Shown: positions 55,672-64,000 of the stretch, one piece after another
How positions within the stretch are numbered: position 1 is the stretch's first letter
Layout: the number at the start of each line of letters is the position of its first letter
DNA from: Oidiodendron maius Zn
Taxonomy: Eukaryota; Ascomycota; Leotiomycetes; Myxotrichaceae
Direction: 5' to 3'
NCBI GenBank assembly: GCA_000827325.1
Contig: KN832880.1
Location: forward strand, 1,540,112 to 1,604,111
Length of the DNA stretch: 64,000 nucleotides
Made by a program: the position numbers and the translations under genes
The notes under the pieces: model-generated
Database searches by the model: none
The model's input: only the letters and a program-made list of their open reading frames with translations
What the model was told of the DNA's origin: nothing

Positions 55672-56592
55672 CTTCCTATTCCTGACAAATGCCGGAGAAT
55701 GTCTCTAAATAGATAAGCGTCCAAGAAGAAAGTAGTTTTCAGTAACTTAACTGACTAAACTGATGGAGTACAGTATAAGTTTGATGTTGGCTATCTTATG
55801 CTAGATATCTGACATTGAAGTCTTCATATACTCAACCCTCATTTTCGCTCAAGCGCATTCAAGTGATTCCTAGTTGTTTGCAAGGTTTACAATGCACAAG
55901 GTACGACTGGTTGATAAATGATTAGCAATTTCAGTAACCTGGATCTTGTGCCTTAAAGGCTGCGCGGAATCGGATTACTTTGATATCATCCGACAGCATG
56001 TAACTTTAGACAAACTTGTCAGATCTTTATTTGGCGACCAACACCAGACGGATCTACGCCCACCAGTAACCCCTACTGCTCCTTTTACTATAACGGGCGT
56101 CTGACTAGGCTAAGTCTATAGGCACCGGATAAGAAGTACCTACCCTGCTGAAGTAAATTAATTAATGCTATCCATTTTATTTTGACATCTGCATACACTA
56201 ATTATTTCTGCGGACTATGTTTGCTAGGCTCGAGGCCTTCGGAAAAAGAGCTCAAGTGCGCCAATTATGGAACTTGTAACCAAGAGGCACCTAGATTTAT
56301 TACACCAACTATGTGGGTCGACGAAACGTCATGACGAGACCAATTTGCCGTGCTGATAGGAGAATATCCCCTGGAGATGCCATATGCCTGGTATGTAAAC
56401 TTCTTCGGCGGTCGCTACGAATTCCATCCCCTTTTTTCATTCGTACTAGGTTAGTTATCGCCTTAACGAGCTTTCAAGCCGCACCAAGCTATGTGTTCTC
56501 CTCTGTTCCTCTTGCTCAGTTTGATCCACATGAGTACCATCTCAGAGGGTCGACCCCTCAAGAAATGAGTGAGCAATAGCCTTGGTCTGTTA
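55672..56592. other. Intergenic region without supported gene
   Basis: 3' flank of the PI-PLC-like gene and AT-rich DNA. Pieces just before 56593 may be the lost N-terminus of the alpha-galactosidase relic, but I cannot read it. Confidence 0.45.
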
Positions 56593-56853
56593 CCTGCATT
56601 GGGATGGAACAGCTGGGTAGGTCGCCTTTCCAATGTCTCTGATTATCTTGAAGCAACTGCTGAATGTTGTGAAATATAGAATGCTTTTGGGTGCTCTGGA
56701 GCATCAGCATCCTCGGCTCTTACTGCAGCAAGCCAGTTCGTCAACCTCGGCCTCAGTTCGCTCGGTTATAAATACGTTAATATTGATGATTGCTGGGACC
56801 TGGCATCAAGCAATGCTTCTGGTAGTCTCATCCCTGACCCAAGCAAACGCAGT
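56593..56853 (+). pseudogene. Truncated GH27 alpha-galactosidase
   Basis: PALGWNSW (56593-56616) is followed by an intact-looking 63-nt intron (56617-56679) and then NAFGCSGASASSALTAASQF, VNLGLSSLGYKYVNIDDCWD and SGSLIPDPSKR, ending at a stop at 56853. This is the N-terminal part of the GH27 barrel, with its NIDDCW block. The KYDNC nucleophile segment and the rest of the enzyme (some 300 residues) are absent downstream, and no signal peptide can be joined upstream. Interestingly the remaining codons and splice sites are undamaged, so the loss looks like truncation rather than point mutation. Confidence 0.8.
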
Positions 56854-57425
56854 TAGCGCAGCTGAGCTCTTTCTTTGCACTTTGAATTTAATTTCACACC
56901 ACATGACTTTTTAATGTACCTTTTCACACTTTATGGAGACAAGCCTGATGCTGCGCCAATAAACGCAGTGTTAAGGCCTCGGAAATTTGACGCATGACTG
57001 GTCCTTGAACCACTTCTACAACGCATGTTTGGATAAAATATGATATCGCCAATGAGGAGTCGATGCTTAGTTTAATGCGTGTGCCTCGCAGACGTCCAGA
57101 ATGCGGGCAAAGGTTACCCTCACTTGGTCAATCTCTCCGGTTCTCGCTTCCCCTATCACTCTACCCACACTCTGGGAGATAGATAGCGACGTTTTAACGT
57201 CATCTACTGGCTTTGGCAATAATATCTTAACACCATTTATGTCAAGCCTAAGATCACAGGCTACGGCTACTATTGCATGATTTAAACCCCGAATTACAGT
57301 ATGACGTCCGCTTAGTTGTATGAACACTGTCTAGTATGTCATGTTATATGAAAGTCTTCTCGCTTCTTCAACATTTGCACTTAGTGTGTGAAGCGCGTTA
57401 AAAAAAGTTCCAGACCACAAGTATT
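56854..57425. other. Region with an unassigned minus-strand frame
   Basis: A minus-strand open frame at 57327-57067 (ends ARILDVCEAHALN) contains NHAIVAVACDLRLDINGVKI and looks protein-like, but has no in-frame ATG at its start and no recognised domain. It could be a last exon or a relic. Confidence 0.35.
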
Positions 57426-58517
57426 TTAGCCGTCCATGTATGCAGCAGCTGGCCCTCCATATCTTGCACCAGAAGTTTCAAAGTTGCTAAGGATGGCGTC
57501 GATATCTGCCAGCTCCTTTTCGGTAAGAGAGACATTTATAGCATTCTCCAGAACACGCTCTTCCGTAGTAGCACCTGGAATAGGAATAATCTCCGGATTC
57601 CCATTCCTCTTTGACTGACTCCTAACCCAGCTAATAGCCAATTGAGCAGGTGTACAGCCTTTCTCTTTGGCCACCTTTTTCAGAGCATCGACAAGCTGAA
57701 TATTGATCTTGAAGGTTTTTGGCTGGTACCTTGGATCGTGCTTCCGACTGTCTCCTTCGGGAATATCCTCCGGGGACAATATTTGGCCGGTCAAGATGCC
57801 TCGGCCAATTGGAGAGTATCTGGTAACACCAGTCAATAACCATAATCACTTTGCATGCAAGAAGATGAAGACTTACGCAATAATTGGAATGCCAAGCTCA
57901 GCACAGGTCGCTGCAACGCCGTTGCGAAATATATCCGTAGCCCACAAACTTACCTCCACCTCGACGGCAGCTATCCTTGTGATTTTCACCGCGGCCCTGA
58001 TAGTATCGGCTCCCACCTCTGAGAGACCAATTCCTCCGATTTTGCCTGCTTTAACGAATCTGTCAAGGACTACCAAAGTTACTTCTAGGGGCGTGTTTTT
58101 ATCCACCCTTGCGCACTCAAAAATGTCAATTTTGCCCTTGTCGCCCAAATCTTTCAGACTCTGCTCAACTGACTGGGTCACCACCTTAGGAGTTCCATCT
58201 GGACGAAAATTTCTAACAGCACCCTTGATACTTAGGACTACCTTTTCTGCATCCTCTGGATATTTCTGGTAGTATCTCTGGAGCAGGTTCAACGAGTTTG
58301 CCCCAGGAGGTCCGTAAAACTCTCCACCAACCCAGAAGTTGCAACCGGTTGCCAAGGAGGCTCGCATCGCTTTAAATGCCTGTTCATCAGAAGGCGGCTG
58401 CGAGCGCCAGGTGAGGCCTTAATCATATTAGTTCTATTAAATATAAAAGTTCGCGTCTGAAATACCCATTAATCCGTAGCCCGTCAAACCAACCCGCTTC
58501 CCAACAAGAGTCGCCAT
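57426..58517 (-). CDS. Aldo-keto reductase, pyridoxal-reductase-like
   Basis: Three exons (58517-58466, 58417-57877, 57819-57426) encode 328 residues. The start MATLVGKRVGLTGYGLMGLT and FWVGGEFYGPPGANSLNLLQ, with the catalytic Tyr at 52, match the AKR8-type barrel. KVVLSIKG holds the expected Lys. GKIGGIGLSEVGADTIRAA and IAYSPIGRGILTGQ, which is formed by splicing at the third exon, follow. The NADPH-binding end is IPIPGATTEERVLENA. The enzyme is cytosolic and reduces an aldehyde or ketone, perhaps pyridoxal. Small introns of 48 and 57 nt keep the frame. An NmrA-like reductase gene lies 0.7 kb upstream in the same direction. Confidence 0.87.
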
Positions 58518-59257
58518 ATATATATCCGAGGTTGATAGTTGCTAGAATTTATTGGAATAACGATGATAGTAAAATTTGAATGTCCCAGTTCACTTTAATA
58601 CGTATTCCATCATTGAATGACGAGCTAAGAATACTCGGACTTACTGTTAAGTCCTCTGAAAGACCTTGGACGGAGACGTGGCGATCCTCTGAAGGTTATG
58701 GGTATACACTAAGCCTAATGCGGCATACAGTGGTTAGGGCCGCTCGTTTCGGCTTGTTTTTACACTCGTGTCTCTCAGCGTCGTTCTGCAAAGGAATATA
58801 CCTTCCCAACAAAGCATGCAATGAAGGACTAGTTGTACGAAATTCTCGGCCATATCGGTGATAATACTCTTCGCCCCACTCGCGTTCAATTATACATTTG
58901 TTACCTGCAGTTGGTTATATTGACTGGTGTTGAGGCCGTAGGCATGAATTCCTCGTTATGCCTAAAATAAGAGTGACAGGTGGACATTTCCTTAGGAGAA
59001 AATATAACGTACTGAGAAACCTCAAACAGGAATCCTCGTTAAATTTGACTGGCCCTGAGGGAGGAACGGGATGGCGGAAGCAGCAAGCCCGACATGTCAG
59101 TTGACTCAGAAACGGGTCCAAACGCCGAGGGCCAAAGAATGGAGTTAGGAAGTCGATATCGGACTCCACGAATTGACCACTTCGATGGCGCAATACACAC
59201 CACGGAGCAAGGTTCGGACAAAATAATAATAATCTCCACACCTTATTTTTCGCTATG
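58518..59257. other. Intergenic region, no gene supported
   Basis: Promoter of the aldo-keto reductase and 3' flank of the NmrA-like gene. Short frames here have no domain. Confidence 0.5.
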
Positions 59258-60348
59258 TTAGTTATTTGCCGCATACTGCTTCGCTAGAGCTGCAACTTCC
59301 AGTCTCAAGTTCTGTCTCTCGTCAAGTCCCAGGATCTCATTATCATCAGCCTTCCACGTTGTCCCTCCTCCGAAGAATGGAGAAGTTAAAACACCTGCAA
59401 ATTCCTTCACACCGTAGATTCCCTTCTCTATATTGCTTATGCTTTGATCAAAAAATCCCTTCACCGGAACGTTTTTCCTGGTCCACGGTGTACCGCCAAG
59501 GGTCTCTTCGACGATAGAAAGAATTTCGGCTTGGGATGTTGTGAAATCGGATATATGAACAAATCGATTCTTGACGGTTGGTGACAAAGCATTGGAGAGG
59601 ATAGCAACAACGGCAGCACCAGCAGTGGTCAGTGTAGTGGCCGGAAATAGGTGAATGCCGTCATCAGGAAGAAGAGCAGTTTTAGTTTTAAAGTCGAAAG
59701 ATATCATTCCTACGGCTAGACCTATAATGGGATTTTAGTAAAAGATCTACAAGATAAGTCATAATAGATGCCTGTGGAGATAAAGTACGTACTGCTAGGA
59801 ATGATCACACCAGTAAACACTACTGCAAAGGCAATTTTCCCCTGCCCGGCTCTAGCCATTAGATAGTTGTGCACGCTCCTCTTAGGTGCAATGACGACGT
59901 TTGGACGCAGCGTCCTACCAATCCACTGCTCTTCGAGCACATTAGCGCCAGCGCTATCAGGGGCCCATTCTGAGGGTATGAAGAATTTCACTCCAGCCTC
60001 AATTGCAGCATTGATGAGCGCAATTTCTACTAAGTCAATACTCGATGCCGGACCAAACGTAAGAACGTTGACAACGGCGTCGATCCCTTGGAGAGCAGAG
60101 ACAAGTGATGTGTGAGATTGAAAGTCGACTTGTACGACTTTAATAGAGGGCGGAATAATAGTCGTGTAGGTTGACGCGGGCTTGCGGACAAGGAGCGTTA
60201 TCTTGAAGTTATTGGACTTTGCAACTATGTCGAGTAGAGGTTTACCTGTTCTGCCGGTCTTTGTAGTTGGCTGTTAGTAGAAGTCGTATCTTATCGACGA
60301 GTATTTACTTACTCCCACCCAAGCAACATTTTTGATAGAAGTGGCCAT
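59258..60348 (-). CDS. NmrA-like / isoflavone-reductase-like NAD(P)-binding protein
   Basis: Three exons (60348-60313, 60258-59793, 59721-59258) encode 321 residues. The first exon has only 12 codons (MATSIKNVAWVG). The nucleotide-binding loop is completed by exon 2 as WVGTGRTGKPLLDIVAKS, where the first Gly of a usual GxxGxxG is present. ITLLVRKPAS gives the Arg-Lys of NADP binders. Further family landmarks are VVNVLTFGPASSIDLVEIAL, AGVKFFIPSEWAPDS and the NRFVHISDFTTSQAEILSIV region near residue 210. It is probably a cytosolic NADPH-dependent oxidoreductase or a redox sensor; the substrate is unknown. Splice sites have GTAAGT and GTACGT donors and give the conserved order. Confidence 0.85.
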
Positions 60349-62468
60349 TGGAGTGCTTGCGCAATGTGTGGAATTAGAGATCGAATACTATTGTAGCCTG
60401 AACGATACTTGGGTAAGTTATGTAAATCGCACATCAAAGGAAACAGAGCGTTGATTATGATGTACACATGTTGCTTTATACATTGTCGAAGTTGATGAAT
60501 AGACTCAATCAACCTCGGCAGTCCTCGATGCGGATATATAGTAATCTATCCCCATTTCATACTACGAAGGCCCACGATAGCAACTGCGGCCCCGTTGCGA
60601 ATAGTAATCAATGCTGACATCGAGGCCAATGTCATATACAATACTGCAATATACCCTTACCATTGCTGTGAATGAAGACGAAAGCACCAGTTGACAATGA
60701 TTCTGGAGCACAACGATTCTGCGTCATAATGCGCCACAAAAATATCTCTCATCGGTGACCGATCTCTCTATCAGCTACCCAATGGTCGGAAGCAGGCCTG
60801 AAATTGTAGTTCTAACGTATGTATCCTGTTAGGGAAGAGCTCCACTACTCGGCCCAAACGAAGACTTCATTGATTAGTGATCAGTTCTACCATAGTGTCT
60901 TACAGTACTCTACTATAAGTGGGCTTGAAATTCCGTTAATCTTGCTTACCGAGCTCATTTATTCCAGCTGGGAGAATAATCATAACTTGTGAGCTTACCA
61001 ACGGGCTGACAAGCTTAGGAATCAAGACTTGGAACCAAAACAAGAATTGAGCCTAGGGTAAAGAGTCTTGAAATATTTGTATTAATGAAGCTGCAAACCT
61101 ACTGAACATTATTAACACTCGATGTGAGTAAGCATCGCAAACGGCGAACTTGCATATGTGTCAACGCGATTAAATTTTCAATGATTTCCTAATCGCAGAG
61201 TTGTAGATTGAGCACCCCAATTACAGTGGATATAAACCCTGGCAATGGTACTCTTAGAAACAATTTTCGCTTGGTGAGTTCAAAAGTTTAGGTTCGGGGG
61301 GTGGCTTTGGACTAAATGAAATATGAATTGCAGGTGGGCTCTGACTCAAAAAAACATTATTCACCTATTCATTATAAATCTTTGTTTTGCTTCCTTCACC
61401 AATGTCGACCATAACAGGACTATTAATTCAGAAGGCTGGTTTTCCACGGGGGCTTTGTCGTAGACCCTGACTCTCCCTGCTAGAGTTTCTTTACAGAGGG
61501 TAACTAACCAGTTGTCCACTTCTCAAAAGGTAATATGGAGGATGTTCGGATATTCGGGTCCGAGCGGATAGTCATTATATCCATGATGGATCCGTAACGG
61601 AGCGAGCAAAGGCCCACAATATAAATAGTGTGTTCATATACAAGCTAGAACCGTAAACAATTCAATTATTCCGTACCATCCACCTGTATTGAACCTCACC
61701 ACCATGAACCCGTCATTCTTGTAGCCTCTGACAAGTACTAATAGGAAGGCTAAAAATTACTGCTTTAAAACACAATCCTGGTCTAAGGCTTGCACCGTCA
61801 ATCTGGAATCGAACTAGTTTGTACCATGGTAATGGGGATTAGACTTAGTGAACGAAAAGGCACAGAACATTTGAACGGCGGCATCTTGATTAGTCCTCCT
61901 GATTTGCGTCACTCCTCAATAAATCATCTTAGAGTAATAGATAATCTGGTTATAAAGAAAGCGGACTGCCTTAGCAAGAAATCTATGCAGGGCTAAGTTG
62001 TTGTCGCAGTATGATAGCAGCGGATAATCCTCCAATTGCAGCGCCTAAAATGGCAATGTTTAGCTCTACTGAAGATTAGTTACATTCGGTGGAAGCAGTC
62101 GGCTCCCCACCAAATTTGTGCTTCTAGAAGAATTGAAGAGAAAGACAACGGAGATCTGGAGAGGATAAACAGAAAGATTTGGTTTGGGACGCTCATATTC
62201 ATTTTCTGCTCTGAGGTTGTAGTGGCAGGCTACAGGCGCATCGGCTCATATTAATATGCTCAATAATGTCGGGCAAGACATCCAATACATTGATTCGCTG
62301 GTAATAGTCTCCAACAAGATACTTCACAGCCTCCAAGGATGGTAGCCCCTTCATTGTAGATACTGCGGAGAGGCTTCCGTGTTTTTGCGGAAGACGTCCC
62401 GTTAAAAATAAGAATCTATTCTCTGATGCGAAAAAAAGGCAAGCTACACTAACTGAAATTCGTTCCCT
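60349..62468. other. Long intergenic region without an intact gene
   Basis: Two kilobases with only short open frames. A trace of an FAD-binding loop on the minus strand is listed separately at 61992-62057. The rest shows no protein similarity that I can read. Confidence 0.5.
61992..62057 (-). pseudogene. Trace of an FAD-monooxygenase Rossmann loop
   Basis: The minus strand reads IAILGAAIGGLSAAIILRQQ and then a stop. It matches the GxGxxG loop of flavin monooxygenases with the second Gly changed to Ala. Neither start nor continuation is clear, so it is only a scrap of a gene or chance. Confidence 0.3.
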
Positions 62469-62861
62469 CTACTCATTGGTGTCCCATGGGCCAGACACAG
62501 TCCCCTCGTCAGGAAAATTATAATCAACAAGAATAATTTTCCCGTCTCGTGTAAGTTCTGAGCAATACAGATCCTTGTTAAATTCGCCTTCCGCGATCAT
62601 GTTTGCGTCCTTAAACTCCTGCAGCTTAACTGGGTGCAGCCATGACGATATTTTCGTGTTTTCGTTTTGGTAGTATGGCCGATTCATTTCATCAAAGCAC
62701 CTCGTATACCCAGCGGGCAGCGGAGTCTCGGTGAGGTCCTGAGGGGTCCACTCGGGGACATCTTTATACGGCGCGACTCCCTTAATCGGGGCTTTGAACT
62801 CCTTCGTCTTCAAAGGGGCGTCGTTCTTAGCAGCGGTAAGAGGTTTCGGAGGGGTTGCCAT
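62469..62861 (-). CDS. Small WW-domain protein
   Basis: From the ATG at 62861 the frame encodes 130 residues (an in-frame start at 62987 would add 42 that translate a duplicated upstream segment, so I prefer 62861). Residues 48-77 fit a WW domain: LPAGYTRCFDEMNRPYYQNE followed by NTKISSWLHP, with the second Trp at 74 and Pro at 77, but Tyr52 in place of the first Trp. A second, weaker WW-like stretch follows at about 101-127 (TRDGKIILVDYNFPDEGTV, ending in PWD). WW domains bind proline-rich peptides. No catalytic domain is attached. Promoter and leader contain a tandem duplication and, 112 bp upstream of the start, the end of a MITE. Function unknown. Confidence 0.6.
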   Translation of the reverse strand: MATPPKPLTAAKNDAPLKTKEFKAPIKGVAPYKDVPEWTPQDLTETPLPAGYTRCFDEMNRPYYQNENTKISSWLHPVKLQEFKDANMIAEGEFNKDLYCSELTRDGKIILVDYNFPDEGTVSGPWDTNE

Positions 62862-62906
62862 TGTTGGGATATAGAGGTTGAAATCAGATTGCTCAATCAG
62901 GTTGCT

Positions 62907-63209
62907 CAAGTTCCATCCGTATTCAGCGCAGGAGTGAATATATAGCAAAGCCCGTTCAAGTTCCATCCAGTACGTATAATCTGGCATATGAGCCCCCCCT
63001 TCGCTATAAGCCCCCCCCGTTTATAAGCCCCCTCCTGGCGAAGGGTAGCTGCAAATTTTGTATGGCGCACAGACCATCTACCACAGTAAATCCCTTTGTA
63101 TAAGCCCCCAGGAGAGAGGGCATTTGTCTCGCACGGGCCACATAGAGGGGGCTTATATGCCAGATTATACGGTATTCAGCACAGGAGTGAATATAGCACA
63201 GCCCGTTTC
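62907..63209. repeat. 50-bp tandem duplication, second copy split by a MITE
   Basis: Copy 1 (62907-62956) starts CAAGTTCCATCCGTATTCAG and ends AAGCCCGTT. Copy 2 begins the same way at 62957, is interrupted after CCATCCAGTA at 62972, and resumes with GTATTCAGC at 63172, running to 63209. The two copies differ at few positions. Confidence 0.85.
62973..63171. mobile_element. 199-bp MITE with 3-bp target-site duplication
   Basis: The element begins CGTATAATCTGGCATATGAG and its reverse complement end reads CGTATAATCTGGCATATAAG, followed on both sides by a run of C. GTA flanks both ends (62970-62972 and 63172-63174). Inside are further copies of TATAAGCCCCC in both orientations. No coding capacity. 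The interrupted tandem duplication supplies an empty-site comparison within the same locus. Confidence 0.85.
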
Positions 63210-63420
63210 GTGTATGAATATAGCCATTGGTAAAGGCAAGGCGAGGCCCACTATTATAAGTCTAAAGCCTATCAGAGAAGGCGCTAGTAACGCAGGGACC
63301 GTCAGCACTTACTGTATTGTAATTAGATCAGTACGATCCAACCTATCAACGAGAGTCTTCGTAAAGGAGACCTGACCTGGCCCACAGTACAGATCAAGGA
63401 ACGTCCTTCTAAATTCACGA

Positions 63421-63580
63421 CACAGCCTACTACGTACATACTTTAGCTCTTAGGATGAATCTAATCCCCACAAAGCCTACTACGTACGTACTTTAGCTCT
63501 TAGGAAGAATCTTATCCCCACACAGCCGACTACGTACGTACTTTAGCTCTTAGGATGAATCTTATCCCCACACAGCCTAC
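63421..63580. repeat. 50-bp tandem repeat, 3.2 copies
   Basis: Copies at 63421-63470, 63471-63520 and 63521-63570 share CACAGCCTACTACGTACGTA, then TTTAGCTCTTAGGATGAATC and end in ATCCCCA; a partial fourth starts at 63571. The copies are 90% or more alike, so expansion is recent. Confidence 0.95.
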
Positions 63581-63589
63581 TTCACGCCC

Positions 63590-64000
63590 GAGGACACAGC
63601 TGATCCGCCCCCATAGCCCACTTACAGTAACTGCTCGCTTGACCCACTCGGCGCCTAATGGGTCGACGCGTTTCACCCAGATTTCGATTCGTCGCCAACC
63701 TTCTTAGTACGCTTAAGTTCACAACAGCCGCTACTTGAACCTAGAATACTTAGGAGAGCAACGAGATCTCATCTTAATATTGACCTAGGATCTTTAGTCT
63801 AGCTATGCTTTTATCTCCTTAAATCATGTAGTCAGGCAGCTACCGAGTCCTTGTAGCCTCCAAATACTCCGCTGCTAATCTCCCTTCCTATGACAAGTAC
63901 GTGGTTCACTTCGCCTCGCTTCCTCAAATCTCCCCGCTCGTTTACGCCCACCACTAGCCACACTTCCTACTCCTAGAGTGGAGAAGCTTCCTACAAGCCC
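63590..64000. other. Right edge, no gene supported
   Basis: Ordinary unannotated DNA without open frames or domains that I can read; part of a repeat family cannot be excluded. Confidence 0.4.

Noticed and set aside
57067-57327. 86-codon minus-strand frame as a gene
   Set aside because: No in-frame ATG and no recognised family; could be a relic, so only described in the intergenic entry.
63421-63580. CRISPR-like array
   Set aside because: The repeats are directly adjacent without unique spacers, and the sequence is fungal.

Overview
The window is genomic DNA of a filamentous ascomycete. Protein-coding genes carry short introns (about 42-170 nt) with GT..AG ends and CTAAC/CTGAC-like branch points. 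The protein families are fungal: a Zn2Cys6 regulator, CBM1 cellulose-binding modules, GH3/GH76/GH95 secreted hydrolases, DUF3433-like membrane proteins. CBM1 on both a feruloyl esterase and a GH95 enzyme points to Eurotiales of the Talaromyces/Penicillium type, but this is inference. Gene density is low (18 intact-looking genes in 64 kb) and relics are frequent, so this looks like an accessory chromosome region.

Layout. 1-8.5 kb: a 12-exon gene for a secreted metallopeptidase-SGNH-FG-GAP fusion protein (1015-4661, minus), then about 3.8 kb without a gene, half of it AT-rich and probably RIP-degraded. 8.5-16.2 kb: GH3 beta-xylosidase, a truncated FAD-monooxygenase relic, a five-exon peroxisomal D-amino-acid oxidase, and a broken MFS drug transporter. 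16.5-23.4 kb: a flavin monooxygenase behind a duplicated promoter, a Zn2Cys6 factor converging on it, an unknown 304-residue reading frame, and a GH76 mannanase. 24.4-30.2 kb: MFS sugar transporter, glucosamine-6-phosphate N-acetyltransferase, and a Gfo/Idh/MocA oxidoreductase. 31-38 kb: transposase relic, an 823-residue membrane protein, a relic of a polyketide-synthase ketoreductase domain, a 403-bp MITE and a SANT-like relic. 38.5-49 kb: DUF3433-like protein, GPI-type surface protein, solo LTR, then a divergent pair of CBM1 enzymes (feruloyl esterase and GH95 alpha-fucosidase) sharing a 1.9-kb promoter. 51-60.4 kb: a Pex11-like gene split by introns, a PI-PLC-like phosphodiesterase, a GH27 alpha-galactosidase relic, an aldo-keto reductase and an NmrA-like reductase. 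62.4-64 kb: a small WW-domain protein, a second MITE inserted into a tandem duplication, and a 50-bp tandem repeat.

How the genes fit together. The secreted enzymes (GH3 xylosidase, feruloyl esterase, GH95 fucosidase, GH76 mannanase, SGNH fusion) are consistent with breakdown of plant cell wall, and in the GH76 case mannan, with an MFS sugar porter for uptake. GGCTAA/GGCTAR motifs of the XlnR type lie upstream of the xylosidase and in the shared esterase/fucosidase promoter. The D-amino-acid oxidase ends in a PTS1 signal, and a Pex11-like membrane protein is also encoded here, so two products may act at the peroxisome. I rebuilt all exon structures by reading splice sites; each spliced CDS has a length divisible by three, but no transcript evidence was available.
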